Assembly: GCA_015501075.1 (NCBI GenBank)
Contig: JADNYJ010000065.1
Location: 62,001 to 126,000 of the forward strand
From: Gymnopilus junonius
Lineage: Eukaryota > Basidiomycota > Agaricomycetes > Agaricales > Galerinaceae
DNA length: 64,000 nucleotides
Direction of reading: 5' to 3'
Positions 1-12,268 of this stretch are shown piece after piece. Numbering within the stretch: the stretch's first letter is position 1; every line of letters begins with the position of its first letter. Under the pieces are notes generated by a model. It saw only the letters and a program-made list of their open reading frames with translations, was not told where the DNA came from and did not search any database. The position numbers were made by a program, and so were the translations under genes.

Positions 1-541
1 TGCCTACTAATCCAAGTTTGATAAAGGACACTTACGAACGTCATGCTGCAAGTTGTGGGTATCGGTTGGGTGGAGACGACGGGGCAAGCCACTGTCGTGA
101 GATACATGGTGAAGGTCATCGATGTGGACGTGAGTAGGGTGACCTAAAGCGACTTGACTACCGGTGGTTGAAACCTCACCGCCCTCGGCGTGAGTGTGGT
201 GGTCATAATGCTGCGCGTTTGCAACATGTTGTTGCATGTGCTCGGGGTGGTTGTGGGAGACAACGGCGACAGGTACCCAACCCTCATGGTTGGGGTGGTC
301 GAGGGCGATGACCGGGTGATTCCTGTGCCCACTAGGGCCAGAGTGGCCAGGCTGCGAAATATTGTTAGGTGTAACTCAGGCAAGGAATAGTTTACGAAAA
401 AGTTACCTCAGGAGGTTCGAAATGCGCTGGCTTCGCTACGAATACGGCTCCAGGTCGGACGTGGTGAGCTGGGACGGCGGCGTTAACCACGATGGAGGCA
501 AGCAGGACTGCTGCGGCGGCGATGGTACGGAAGGAGTACAT
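1..541 (-). CDS. Histidine-rich secreted protein, copy 1 (3' end outside window)
   Basis: Not a family I can name. The ATG at 541 opens a signal peptide (MYSFRTIAAAAVLLASIVVNA). Exon 1 is 407-541; a 55-nt intron (352-406, GTAACT...CTAAC...CGCAG) follows; exon 2 is 36-351 and ends at a GTAAGT donor at position 35, so the last exon lies beyond the left edge. The mature part is very rich in His and Asp, with motifs such as HNHPEHMQ, HYDHHTH and HPTHVHIDDLHH. Copy 2 at 1497-2159 has the same layout, with exon 2 exactly 316 nt in both, which supports the model. A TATAAAA box (700-706, reverse) lies about 160 bp upstream, as in copy 2. The His clusters suggest metal binding in the secretory path or cell wall; that is inference only. 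Confidence 0.75.
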
Positions 542-1496
542 GATAGATTTTCTGTGGGAGGCGCAAAATTTTAGCACTGTCAAACAACTAGGCAATAACC
601 ACGAACAGAAAAATGTGGCTGGTGACCGGCAACCAGGAATTGTGATGGGTAAGTGGGAAGAGAACTGCTCTGAAGAAAGCTAGAATATCCTTACCAACCT
701 TTTATACATTTCTTCTCGCTAAGGGCCTGGTCAGACTGGAAACGTCGATCAATGGTGAATGACAGCTGATCCAATCGTGGCACCACGTAAGTTCGGCACG
801 GCCTGCATCGGCCCATCTGTCCGCTATCAGAGTAACCTAAGACCTTTTCCCGCATGAATCGGTAAAAAAATCCATTCACCCGCAGAGATGCTTACTCATG
901 ATTAAGTTCAAATCAACCGGCACCTATCGTGGGGCATATCATTCCTTGGAGTTCCATGTTACTATGGCGGGTGATATCCATGTCGGCTCCAGACCGTAGT
1001 GTTCGATCAAATTCCTCCAGTGTCAAGGCTACTCCAGGCAGTACAAGGATCGGACTCTACGTTTACCTCTTAATGTCATTAACTCTGTCCGCTATTGCAT
1101 TTACGCGTACCGCATCGCAGCTTTAAAGGCGCAGTCGCTCCAATATTCATCAACTGATCACCTCAGGCGGGAGTGCTTCAATCGGTCTTCTCATGGATTA
1201 AGTTGATTGTTATCATATTCTAGCTCCACGGATCCGAAGAAGCAAATCTTTGAAACGCTGTCATGGGTATCTTGCCAGATCCGATTCCGCTTACGCCACC
1301 AACGTAAGTTGATCCCCTTGAAAGCTCAGTGCTTGGGCGGATTTCAGTCGGGCCTTGCAGCCGTCGTCAACATCCCGAGTCAAATCTTTTGAAAAAGGAC
1401 TGCGCCTGGCACTAACCCCTTCAGTTTTTAAATTTTTGTTTGTCATTTTCGTTCATGAGATTCTAACCAATACAAGCAAGTCATTGTACATCTAGC

Positions 1497-2159
1497 TTAC
1501 TGCTTGCGCCAGGGAGGAGTGTGGGGGGAAGGAGTACGGTGCTTCTCATTGCTAGGGACGAACCCTGTTTCGTGGTCTGTGGACCCATAATTTAAGTAAT
1601 ATCCCATAAAGAAAAAATATGAAAGGTACGCACTGACGGCATGGTGCAAATTTCCCGTGTCAGTAGGGTGGAGTTGATGCGGCAAATTGCTGTCAGGGGA
1701 GACATGGTGCATATCGTCGATGTGGACATGAGTCGGGTGGCCGACAGCAATCTGGCTTCCTGCACTGAAGGAACCAACTCCTGCGGCGTGGGTGTTGTGG
1801 TCGTAGTGGTGGGCTTCATGGATAGCACCTTGCATGTGCTCTGGGTGGTTGTGCGAAACCACGGCCACAGGCACCCAGCCATCGTGGCTCGGGTGGTCGA
1901 GAGCGATGACTGGGTGGTTCCTGGCTCCGGTAGTAGTGGAGTGCCCGGGCTACGAAAAATGGTCAGATCATGTCCATGATAGTTAACCAACTGCGATACG
2001 CACCAAGGGAGGATCGAAATTAACGGGCTTCGCCATGAACACACCTCCAGGTTTGACGTGATGAGCAGAAACCGCGGGCATCGGCAAAGGTGCAGCATTG
2101 ACGACGACGGATGCAAGCAGAACCGCAGCTACAGAAACGATAGTACGAATGGAATACAT
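1497..2159 (-). CDS. Histidine-rich secreted protein, copy 2
   Basis: Tandem paralog of the gene at the left edge. Exon 1 (2004-2159) encodes a signal peptide (MYSIRTIVSVAAVLLASVVV) and the start of the mature chain; intron 1950-2003 (GTGCGT...CGTAG); exon 2 (1634-1949, 316 nt); intron 1577-1633 (57 nt, GTGCGT...CCACAG); exon 3 (1497-1576) ends with PHTPPWRKQ and a stop. The second intron has a length divisible by three and no stop in frame, so retention would simply add 19 residues. The mature protein keeps HNHPEHMQ, HHYDHNTH and HPTHVHIDDMHH as in copy 1. TATAAAA box at 2325-2331 (reverse strand). Likely extracellular and possibly metal-binding; the function is unknown. Confidence 0.78.
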
Positions 2160-2331
2160 GTTTGAATTCTGCAAGGGAGGGGACGTCAATTCAAGGTCAC
2201 AAGGATAGTGCATAGATTTCGAGGACGTACAGAAAGACTTTCTGGTGGCCGGCAACCAAGAAAATAAAGACGATGGGTAAAGAAGAGAACCTGCTCTGAA
2301 GAATTCAGCTGAATCCTGCCAGGCTTTTATA

Positions 2332-3838
2332 CTCAATTGAGGCGGGAAATCCCGTCAATGGTGAGTGTCGTGGATCAGACCGTGACCAATTAGAATTTCA
2401 AAACGACGAATTTTAGGCGCGGATTCATAATCAGACTATCTTGTTCCGATTTCTTCGTAGTAATTTCTTGGCGCACCATGGGATTCTAGAACGCAGTACT
2501 CCATGCGGCTCCATTCGATGAACTGGAAAATCAGCTTAATCGAAATTCGTCAAAACGTATTTACCATAGATAGATTCATGACCTCATCATATTTGTCCCC
2601 CAGCACAGCTTTCACGTCGCTGAGGCATGATACGCATCACGGCTCCTGATACTGCGGAAACGCTTGAAATGCTTGCGTGGCCCTTGGCTCTTACCAAGCT
2701 CCTCCTAGAGCTTGCAAAAATTTCAAATTGACGCCGAGTATGTTACCCTCAAGCTCCGAAAGCACAAACCACGGGCTTAGTTTCGATTTTCGGTAGCGTG
2801 TAACACGGCGATCAATATAAATAGCAACGGCGAAGCACTACAGGTGAGCTGAGAAATGCATACGCGACTGTCGACCCGACGATGTAGCGCAGAGTCTGAT
2901 TAGCTGTTGGAAGTCATCTGTTTGACGAAAGTATGAGCAGCGTGGTCAATGAATCTGCTTCGTTTAAGTGTCAACAGAGATCATGAAGCGAGAGGGCGTA
3001 GACCCCGAGTTGGATATCGCTGATCGCTGTCGGCAAGCGCAGAATCTACAAATGATTGCTTATTCGTATTCCCGCCCTGCAAAAAGTATAACCAAGGAAT
3101 TAAGTCCGCAGATGCGGCAACGACGAAACACGAAGGTAAGAGAGTAAGTTGGCTTGAATTTGTTACAAGTTGGCAAGGGCAGTAAGGCCGCGACACTACT
3201 AAGTATCACATAAAAATGGAGAGTGCCAAGGTTGGGAGACAAAGGGTGAATCTTCCGTTCCGTTACTCGGAAGGGGGCCCATCGGCAATACTTAACCGCA
3301 AGCTGTAGTTCAGGGCGTATAGAATAACATGTGAAACTTCCATATTTATTGGCAAAAGCCAGATAGGGGGACTCGAGAGGGGCTCCAGCCCGCCTTCAGT
3401 ATTAATTATAAACGTGTAGGATAGGATTGTGTTGTGTATTTTGAATTTTGAGACACAATGGCCAGGAAAACGGGCATGGTCGGGTAACTCATCATATAGA
3501 GAGGCATGACCACTCCTGATGAACCGGTGGGAGATGTTCAGGCCCTTCAGAATTACGATTTACTATCCTCGAACTCCTGAAGTGTGCCGGGTGATTAGAT
3601 CATCTAATTTGATCGGACGAAAGTACTTATTCAAATATGGAGGTTCGATTGGCTATTTCAGTCAATATTCTACAGAGTCAGTATACATGGTACAGGTTTG
3701 TTTGTCTTCTACGTTGTCCCGCGGTGATACAAATGAAGGGGTTTTACAGTGAGGGTAATTGATGCCTTTTCCAAATTAAAATTACAAGTCCGAATCGATG
3801 TTAGTTATCGATAGCTGAGGAATGCCGCCGAGTCGCAT
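2332..3838. other. Intergenic, no gene recognised
   Basis: Only short open frames without splice or domain support. Nothing recognisable on either strand. Confidence 0.5.
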
Positions 3839-5110
3839 TTATGCAAAGGTCCTGGGCTTCGTGGTTTCTTCTATATCTCTGTCTTCTGGCCGAACGATAC
3901 TAGCCTTAGTCTTGGAATGACTGTGGTCAAACTGGATGCCTGATATATGTGACATAGTCGAGATATTCCAATCGGTGTCAGTTGTAAGAGCAACTCGAGC
4001 AACCATGATAGTTGGAGCGACGCCCTGAATCAACGTTCAATGATTTGGAGACATATAAAGTCAGTTATACGTACAGCAGTAAAATAATAAAAGACCGCTG
4101 AATAAGTTTCTGTTGCAATCAAAGGTACAGGATTTTTGTTGGCATTGGCTGGTATGACGCCCGATACCGCGTACGCAAGCGCGACTATGGAGTAGGCCGC
4201 CGAAGACTCTAGAAGAATTGTGAAGATATGATTGAGGCGCGCTCTTGAGCTACGTAAAAGATCCTGTTTCACAACAGAATGAATTCGGTAAGAGATGAGC
4301 AGCGCCGTTACCAGAGTGGTGGTAAGGGTAGTAAAGAGCGAAGTTGTGGTCAACGTGTTCAGGACATGAGCCTGAGCATGAGATGGCTTAACGCTTTCGA
4401 TACTGGCGAGTATTATCGTTGTCACGTATATGACTTCAGCAGAGCGTCAGAAAAAGGATTCTGCTTCATCATATTTTGTATGAAGCGTACCAAACTCAGA
4501 GAAAAGTAGAAACGAGGGTAGCAAGATCACGTAAAGTGACCTATTCCAAACGTTATAGCATCGCCATATCTATGAAAAGGTTTTAAGTCCACGAATAAAG
4601 GTCAAAATTGTAGACTAATATCTTCTCACCAGCAATGCGTCAGCAAGACAAGACATAAGAAAATTACAAATTAAAGTTACAAAGGTCCCCCACTGAGGGT
4701 TGACAAACAAAGCGGACAAGATAGTCTCTCGTGTCTTTCCTTGGTCCACGAAAGCCTGCTTCGCCACAACCCACTGAGCGCTCGTTTGGAGAACATACAA
4801 GAAATACAACAATGAAATTGTAAGCAGGACAATCCAGTGCCGGCTTGATTTCTTGGTTACTATTTAGACGAGTGTCAATGTTAATCGAAAAAAAACATGA
4901 AGGAATTAACACCTTACAGTATATGTAGGAGGTGCCGAAGTAAACCATAGTGTATACACCTAAGAAATAAGATGCTGAAAGTTAGAAATGTCGACAAAAA
5001 ATCCGACGCGATAGTCACATACCGAATAGCAGAAGATTAACGAAAACACCATTGAGTCCAATATCGATGAGTGCTTCTTGGACTGAGCTCTGAGATAGTA
5101 TGGTGGACAT
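3839..5110 (-). CDS. Seven-helix membrane protein, copy A (intact)
   Basis: Member of the large uncharacterised family of basidiomycete multi-pass membrane proteins recognisable by YIY, SYRI and G(V/I)(A/V)PT(I/V)MVARV motifs. Six exons: 5023-5110 (88 nt), 4918-4959 (42 nt), 4630-4859 (230 nt), 4491-4569 (79 nt), 4075-4433 (359 nt) and 3839-4024 (186 nt), giving about 327 residues. The first four lengths are the same in copies B and C, apart from the one-base insertion in exon 3 of B, which fixes the start at 5110. Hydrophobic helices occur throughout; the cytoplasmic tail after GVAPTIMVARVAL is polar and variable. The acceptor of the fourth intron is a weak AAG. TTTATAA box near 5146-5155. 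Role unknown; a sensory or transport function is only a guess from topology. Confidence 0.8.
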
Positions 5111-5155
5111 GGCAGGGAACTGAATGAACCGAGATCAGTGTAGAGCCTTATAAAC

Positions 5156-7001
5156 AGCAAGATTGAATTACTCACAGCGATTCCAATCAAATGATAGAGC
5201 GCGATCAAAGCTGTTACCTGGCGATCGTTTATTATCCTAATTAAAAGACTGACCAAAGGAATAAGGGCATAGCAGTATCCAGAACGGTTGCACTGCACAT
5301 TAAAGCAAGTTGAATGTGAGAACGGCGTCAAGGATACTGGTAATGTTCACAGGCAAGGATGGAGCAGAGCACCCTTTCAAGATAATACGCAGGTAGAGAA
5401 GAAAACCAGACTACGTGGTTGGTGCACAAGGCGAGATGAGGATGTACTCGAGTAAGTGCAGGTCTATGTCATGGACAGAACGCAAGATCTACTTTAATGA
5501 GAGTATGTAGGACTAGGTAGTTAATAGGGAGAGTCCTAATACAGGAACAGCCTATATAGGGTCGGACCCGAGACAGGAAGACGTACCACTCTTTTGCATA
5601 TCATTGATGAGCTGGTCGTAATGTAAAAGTGGAGTGTGCCTCAGGAACTGGAAAAACAAATCCTACTGGTGGAGACTGTTAGCTACTATCAAGAATTTAC
5701 CTTTAAGCTGTCTTTGGTGAAGAGCTATGGCTAGGTTTGGGTGGGTTCAGATCCTATGTAACAACAGAAGAGCCACCCTAGGACTGGATCAAAATCGGAC
5801 AGGCGCTATGCCAGTAGCTACGGCAGGAAGGGTTCCCATCTTCTGTCAAGCATAGTGTCCAAGATAAGGCACTTCTCACGGGCAAGGCCTCACAACGAGC
5901 GAGCGTCCTGCGTTACGATCGAAGTTGAAAGAATAGTCATCAAGTCACTGGAACCAAGAAGCCGATGAGTCGGAATAGAAACTTTAATCCAAGTAAGGCT
6001 GTCTTGATTGTTGAGCGCAGAGAAAAGCGAGACACAGCAATGAAATTTTGAAAACTGAAGAGATGTCAAGTCAGACCCGAAAGTTGAGTTTAGCGGATTT
6101 CCCATCACGTGATATTTATGGGCCGCGCGTCGCTTTGTCTTTCGATTTTCAAAGCAAATACCTGGGAGTATATTATTAAAGCCAGGACGCTTCAAATCCA
6201 TCAAAAAAAGCTTTCTAATTCATACATCATCTATTTATTTGACTACGAGGCACAAAGAACGAACGCCTTCTGCATTCCTTTCCAATTCGTAATGATCAAT
6301 TTGTGACGCTTTTATTTCGGTTCTTCACAACAGAAATGGAGTTTCAATGCCATCCACCCCATTGCGCACCCGGTTTTTGTATTTATGGGGATGTTGGGCC
6401 GCCACTGGTAGTTTTGAATGGGACGGCCTATCTAGGATCTTACTGTAGCTTGGATACTTAGTGACTACTAGTACAGGGTCTAGGAACCACCCCGCCGTCA
6501 TGATCGACTAAACAGATACGAAGGCTGTGTCTCCATACCAGCCATACCTGTATATCACATAACTACACACCACACGCAAGAAATTGTCCAATGCCCATAA
6601 ATCTTGGACGCGGCCCCAAAATACACCCTTGCCGCCGATGTTGGAGCATTCAATCATGGCCAGACCATTATTTATTTATTTTGCCGACTTCACAGGCTTC
6701 TCCACCTTTAGGAAATTGAGGCTTCAGCCTCCGAACGACCTGACCTCGAGGAAAGTGACCCCGTTTGATGAACCTCACAAGTTACTGAGATTCACCGGGT
6801 ACCACGTTACGTTGAAGGAAAAGGAGTTGGTGGAGGACTTCTAGACCTGTAAATCAGGACGAAATCTCGCGCCAGTATCAAAATCGTGAGCTCAATCACA
6901 TTACATAGATTTAAGTACAAGACTGAGTAATATAATCCGACTTGATAAATGCAAATTCAACGAAAATCACACCACGTCTATCACCGTAAACTCCGAAGCA
7001 T
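5156..7001. other. Intergenic; one weak short ORF
   Basis: No convincing gene. An ATG-started frame at 6657-6844 (+) ends RFTGYHVTLKEKELVEDF and looks protein-like, but it has no recognised domain and no supporting promoter, so it is not called. Confidence 0.4.
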
Positions 7002-7825
7002 TCACAGACTGATTTGACTAGCGTCGCACAGACAATCAGTTGCAGAACACCAGAAGCAGGATAAATTGACTTACTCAACAAAGAAACCGGCGTTGTTTTG
7101 GCCTTCACAAGAACCTTGCTGCGTACCGCAGACGCTGAATATCTCAAGGGCAGCAACACCCTATAAATAGGTGAGATCGACCCTCGGACATAAGCCAGAG
7201 AGGCTCAGAGCAGGACGTACCATATCATGGAAGCAGTACTGAGTTGGTTGTGTCAAAGAGCCGAAAGCCGTATATTCACAGCTTTGAAGGATGAAGCCCA
7301 GTCCTTCGTTTGTGGGGATAGTGAAAGGGCCCGCTGAAGGGAACATCGTCTCTATCAATGTGTAATGGCGTAGTTGAAGGAGGAAAACTTACACATGTTC
7401 TCCAGTTGCTGCGCCAGTGCAGTACAATGACCAGCTTGGATGGTCTGAGTTGGGGCACGGCAACCGTCAAAGAGGCCTAAAAAAAAGGTCATAAGATAAC
7501 AGTGATAAAGATAATGTTATGTATCGTGCATGGAACACCGCAGACACAGTTGGATTGGGAACATGCGGAAGATTGACGTCTTTCCAAGGCGTTCGAAGGC
7601 TCTGGTTTGCCAAGAGCTGGGTGATTATCACAGGTGAACCTTTCGATTATCATGACGTCTCCAGAAGGCAACGTGAATGGAGTAGATTCAGTGACGTTTT
7701 TGTTAATGCATTTGGAGAAGACTGCGAAAGAACGATGAGTGACAGAAGGGCGATATTGACTAGAAACACTTGCCTGAAGTGATGCCATAGACAACGAACA
7801 GGAAGGAAAAGACCTCTGCATGCAT
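7002..7825 (-). CDS. Small secreted cysteine-rich protein (Y3-like pattern)
   Basis: Six exons: 7774-7825, 7539-7721, 7393-7476, 7221-7333, 7075-7160 and 7002-7017, giving about 177 residues with consistent phases at every junction. It starts with a hydrophobic leader (MHAEVFSFLFVVYGITS). The middle carries ALERRQSSACSQSNCVCG and later CTALAQQLENM, FILQSCEYTAFG, TQYCFHDM and SVCGTQQGSCEGQ. Spaced cysteines with a late Gly-Gln-Cys region recall secreted fungal proteins of the Coprinus Y3 glycan-binding type, but this assignment is tentative. The first intron appears to be a GC-AG intron (G|GCAAGT at 7773, 52 nt). The last short exon is less certain: a stop directly after FFVE (7071) is the alternative. 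TATAAAT box at 7881-7887, 56 bp upstream of the start codon. Likely extracellular. Confidence 0.68.
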
Positions 7826-7880
7826 GTTCGTCGAAGATAGATGTTGACTTTTACTGTATCTTAAACGATTGCGATGAAGA

Positions 7881-7887
7881 ATTTATA
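7881..7887 (-). promoter_or_regulatory. TATA box of the cysteine-rich secreted gene
   Basis: TATAAAT on the reverse strand, 56 bp upstream of the ATG at 7825. Position and sequence fit a fungal core promoter. Confidence 0.5.
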
Positions 7888-7999
7888 CCGTCCAGAACCT
7901 CCTGCAGCTTCCTTTGACAGTACAACACCATGTAAGATTTCTCATGTCAAGGCACTTCCTAAGTCGAATAACGAAGTTGAAAATCGCCAACTAACGACC

Positions 8000-10082
8000 T
8001 GGAAGGAGATGTCCTGGTCAGAACGTACTATACATCGTGTACAAATAGACCGTCGAGAAAGATATGACAGTGGTCAGTTATCCCAGGAGACACCGGCCAT
8101 CCAGTCAACCGCACTGTTGAGCCGGTTCCAATTACCAGAAACAGGAAAACTGTTTCCGTCGCTTCTGGTTCATCGATTGCCGATGCTTGACGTCCTTGAA
8201 GTTTCTTCGCCGTCGTTCTACTCTGTGCCCACCATAGCATTCTGTCAGGACAAAACTCTCACAGAATAATCGTTGGGGAAATAACCCACCTCAACGAGAT
8301 ATTCACCAGGAGGACCCGTGAAGTCTAGAATAACCCAAAATCTCGACCGTCTGCATGAATGCATGAATACGACGGCATCAGAAAAGAGGTCCTTTCAACA
8401 TACTTTGGATTAAGGCGACAAGGTACGTTGATCGGTACAAGAACGGTGATATGTGGAGATCATGATGGAGCAGAACGTGCGCCCGAATCAAGGAACATCT
8501 ATCATTTGACATCGTACAACCTCGATTTTGAAAATCCTGAGAGTACGAGGCGACAAAAACAAGACGCTGCCGCTGCTCAAGGTACTTCTCTCGTTTCTCC
8601 CGGTTGTCATTTTGTCTGATGACGAAGTCGAGTTCAAGCTGCAACGGAACTTGAAGGGCAGGTGAGTGAAGCCGATGACCATGCCTGCAGTAATTGAATA
8701 ATCAACGTCACGTATGATTCAGAGAAACAACGAACGAGAAACATACTTTATCAATTCCTCTTTAACAGCGGCTGCACCAGCTGATATGCGAAAGAAGTAT
8801 GGACCGAGATTACTGACATCAACATGCTCGCCTCGTAAATGAGCATATCGCCCTACGCTCCTCAGCGTGCGAGCTGGGTGTTTGAGATAGCTGTGGCGAT
8901 CTAACAGAAAGTATTGGGGTCTACAAGCGCTTTGGAGTATCCTGTCTGAATCTGCAGACAATTATACCACCGGTCGTGCGGTAGCAATGACGGCTGGATC
9001 AAGAGCTCTGGCTTGGGGACACTGGACACTACGTGAAGAACGGGTTGACTAGGACGACGAAGAGGTTGTAAGTGATAATTGTTGTGAGTGAAACGGAGAA
9101 CTACCTAGAAGAAGATATAAGGGTTGGGAATGTTGGCAGCCCCGTGGATAAACCATAATATTCCTCTCATAGACTCGATACTGGGAGGTTCGGCATGCCG
9201 GTAACGACGGAAGGAATGGGATGTGGAGCGCGGCAAGAAAATGATATCAAAGGATACGAAATATCCAGAAAACGATAAAGCTCGCTGGTGGGAAAGTAGA
9301 GTAGATCTATAGACGTAGGTCAGTCATAATAAGACGAAACATTTAAACAGGGCGCCCACTTACCATCGAGCTTCGAACGACTTTCGCCCCCTTCTCCTCC
9401 ATATGCGCACGCCTTCAGACAGACGTAGAAAGGCCATTTCAATGGGGATGACTGTCCATAGTAATGCTGGGGTTAGAGCCCGCAAGTACTACCAGTCCCA
9501 TATGTTTCAGCCTGAACACGGTGTTCCTGTCAAGTTGAAGGAAACTGGCATTTAAGGCAGAAAAGGTGCGCGCAAAGCAGCGCAAACGAAGCCAGAATCC
9601 AACCCTTCTGCTGACGTTGATGCCCGCCAAAAAGAGGTCGCGTGCGCAGGGTGCAAGGAAAAGGACGATTTGCTCATCGTGAGGCCAGCAGAGACGAGCA
9701 ATAAGTGACGCGATCGTCGTTGACAATGGCCAGGGAAATTCTAAGGAGGTGTCCGTGCGTGGGAAGCGCAACGGCTATTTTGTAATATTTTTCGAGCTTG
9801 CAAGTTGTGCCTCCGACTTCCTCTAGCGCTTGTTCGGCAGTCTCTTCAATACTTCTTGCCTGCCAATCCCACCATTCGACAGTGATCTTGCGTCGGCAGC
9901 TACAGAACACGTGATTTTTCCTCAACAATCACGACAACATAATGAAAACCTCTATATTACATAGGCATATGTATTATTACTAGCTACTCCAATAATTTTA
10001 GTTGTACGAGCCTTTTGACATTATAAAGTAATGAAGCAAACCGCATGAAAGTACACACTTCGAGAATCAACATCGGTACTCC
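8000..10082 (-). other. Unresolved; possible degenerate exons
   Basis: Several minus-strand stretches look like exons but do not join into a recognisable protein. They are 8743-8960 (contains EHVDVSNLGPYFFRIS, then a GTATGT donor), 8282-8335 (FWVILDFTGPPGEYLVE, then a GTGGGT donor), and 9680-9930 (a frame with EETAEQALEEVGG). I could not place them in a family; they may be remnants of one old gene or chance frames. No transposon ends were seen. Confidence 0.25.
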
Positions 10083-11410
10083 TTATTCCTTTGTGACTAT
10101 CTTCTCCCGTTCTTCTAAGACTAGATCTGGATTGCTGGTTTCCACGTGGACTCCTTGGTCTCGGCGTGAAAATTGGGTGGAATTCGGAGTACTAGCAGAC
10201 TGGCCGTGAAACTGAAGACCAGATACGCGGGTGATTACTGAGATATTCATGTCTCTGTTTGTATCGTCGGCGAGGACCACTCGAGCGACCATCACGGTTG
10301 GAACAATGCCCTGATGTACAAATAATAGTGAGTTCAGAAGTAGAAGAAAATGAGTCCGTAGAAAGTTGAAACGCACAGATGTAAATGCATAGATGGCTGA
10401 TACATATGTTTCCGCTGTAAATACTTGTGCCACATTATTCTCCGTAAGAGGCACGACCACCGTAATTGCAGATGCGAGTGTTACTACAGAGTACACTGCA
10501 GCGGATTGAACGAGGATTTCAATGATGTGATTGAAGCGCGATCTGGAACTGCGTGGAAGGTCCTGTTTCGCAACCGAGTGAATGCGGTATGAAATGAGAA
10601 GTGTGGCTACTAGAGTGGTGGCAAGGGTCATAAAGGTTGCGACACCTAGCACCGTATTGAGCGTATCGACCTGACTGGGAGAAGTCCCCAAATCGTCGAG
10701 ACCTGCAATTACAATTAAAGCTAAACCAACTCCTGAAATGAATGGTCAATTATCGAATGGCAGTTGAGCTCCAAAAATTAATCACCAATCTCGCAGATTA
10801 ATAAAAATGAGGGAAGCAAGATGGCTCGCAGCGAACGGCTCCATATGTTGTAACATCGCCATATCTGCAAAAAAAAGTAAACGTCATCTCTTCATATTGT
10901 CCAATATCAAAAGAAGCTGGAGGGTTGCTTACCAGCAGTCCATCAGCAAAAGCGGGCCATTAGGAAATTGCAGATGTTGTTAACTAACGTGACCCAGGGA
11001 GGCTGGTTGAATATCGCGGAGAAGATAGCATCCTGCGTATCTCCGCTGTTTACAATGGCCCACTTGATCGCATACCAATTGACTCCAGTTAAAATAACGA
11101 AGAAGATATATGACAACGAGATAGCACTGATAACCATCCGGTTCGGAGACGATTTTCGGGTAGCTGGAGATTACATTCTTAACCAACTACGATAAAATGG
11201 CGAGTGAAACTCACAATAGATGTATAGAGTTCCAAGATAAACCACAGAGTAAACGCCTGAACATTGAGTAAATATTTTATTAGTAGTGGAATGACTTCCT
11301 GGAAGTATTGGTAAATTCTCGCCTAAGAGTAAGGTCGTCACCAAAAAGGCATTGAGCCCAGCACTAATGATTGATTCTTGTACTGAGCTTGTGTATGGCG
11401 ATGCAGACAT
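10083..11410 (-). pseudogene. Seven-helix membrane protein, copy B (frameshifted)
   Basis: Paralog of copies A and C with the same six-exon plan: 11323-11410 (88 nt), 11215-11256 (42), 10933-11163 (231), 10786-10864 (79), 10377-10732 (356), 10083-10310 (228). Exon 3 is 230 nt in both other copies; here it has one extra T in CGCTTTTGCTGATGG (about 10945-10951), which turns the ADGLL segment into a TGA stop. Without that base the gene would encode about 340 residues ending REKIVTKE. The first intron uses a GC donor (G|GCGAGA at 11322), supported by the conserved exon 1 length. CTATAAG box about 50 bp upstream. Probably a recent pseudogene; a sequencing error in the four-T run would be the alternative. 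Confidence 0.75.
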
Positions 11411-11464
11411 GTCAGAACTTAGAGGACCTAGCGTCTAAACGTAAGCTCGACCTAGTCTTATAGG

Positions 11465-12268
11465 TCTCTTTCTTCGAACCTGGCCACAGGTTTTGCTTCG
11501 TAAACCTTGTTCCCATCGTCGATTCATACTTCATCTGGTGAACCTTTACAAACTTCAATGCAAGGCCCCCCTCTTGAATCACAGTCCACGACGTGTTTGA
11601 GGTCGACAGATAGCAAGAATAGCCAGCCTGACAGGAAAAATCTTTCAATCTTTGCTACTTTTTTTCCACCGAAGTATATTTATTTAGACAGTACTTACTA
11701 GAGACGTATTTCACTGTAAAGGGTGATCTACTTGATAACGGAGCATGCAGTGCTGGGCAGATAGTTTGGAGTCAACATCGACGCTAATTATAGTGACGAC
11801 CTATCCCAACTAGACATACTCTTATTAAGAACCAGTTTCAGTCGTCAAGAACCATCATGATTCTGCCAGCGACCTGCCACTCTAAAGGTCTAGCTGACAG
11901 TTAGTAGCTCAATAGGAAAATACTTGAAAGAGATGTATCTGAAACACGGAATACGCCGTAATCAATCATCCATGAAAGTTAAATGTTATCAAACCATAGG
12001 TAACGAAAGATGCCGTAAAATAGATCGGCTTCCGGAGGCAGAATGGTTGCAATAAAGAACTATAAATCAGATTGCCTCAACGCGCAATACACATTTAGTC
12101 CTGTTATGATAGTTGTGCGACCACCAGCATTTAGATTTGAGCTTCAAGAGGTGACATTCCTGTCAGTCGATAGGATCTAATCCATTATTTGCTGTTGAAT
12201 TATGCTAAGTGCGTCAGTCTTTTGAAGAAACAAAAGCCAATCGAAACACCCAACTGTAAAGTGTCTGC
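11465..12268. other. Intergenic, no gene recognised
   Basis: No supported coding region between the copy B promoter and the 3' end of the F-box gene. Confidence 0.5.

Noticed and set aside
8378..8682. Possible G-protein alpha subunit fragment
   Set aside because: A short resemblance to the region before the DVGGQ loop was considered, but no GxGxxGKS or NKxD motif is present on either strand.
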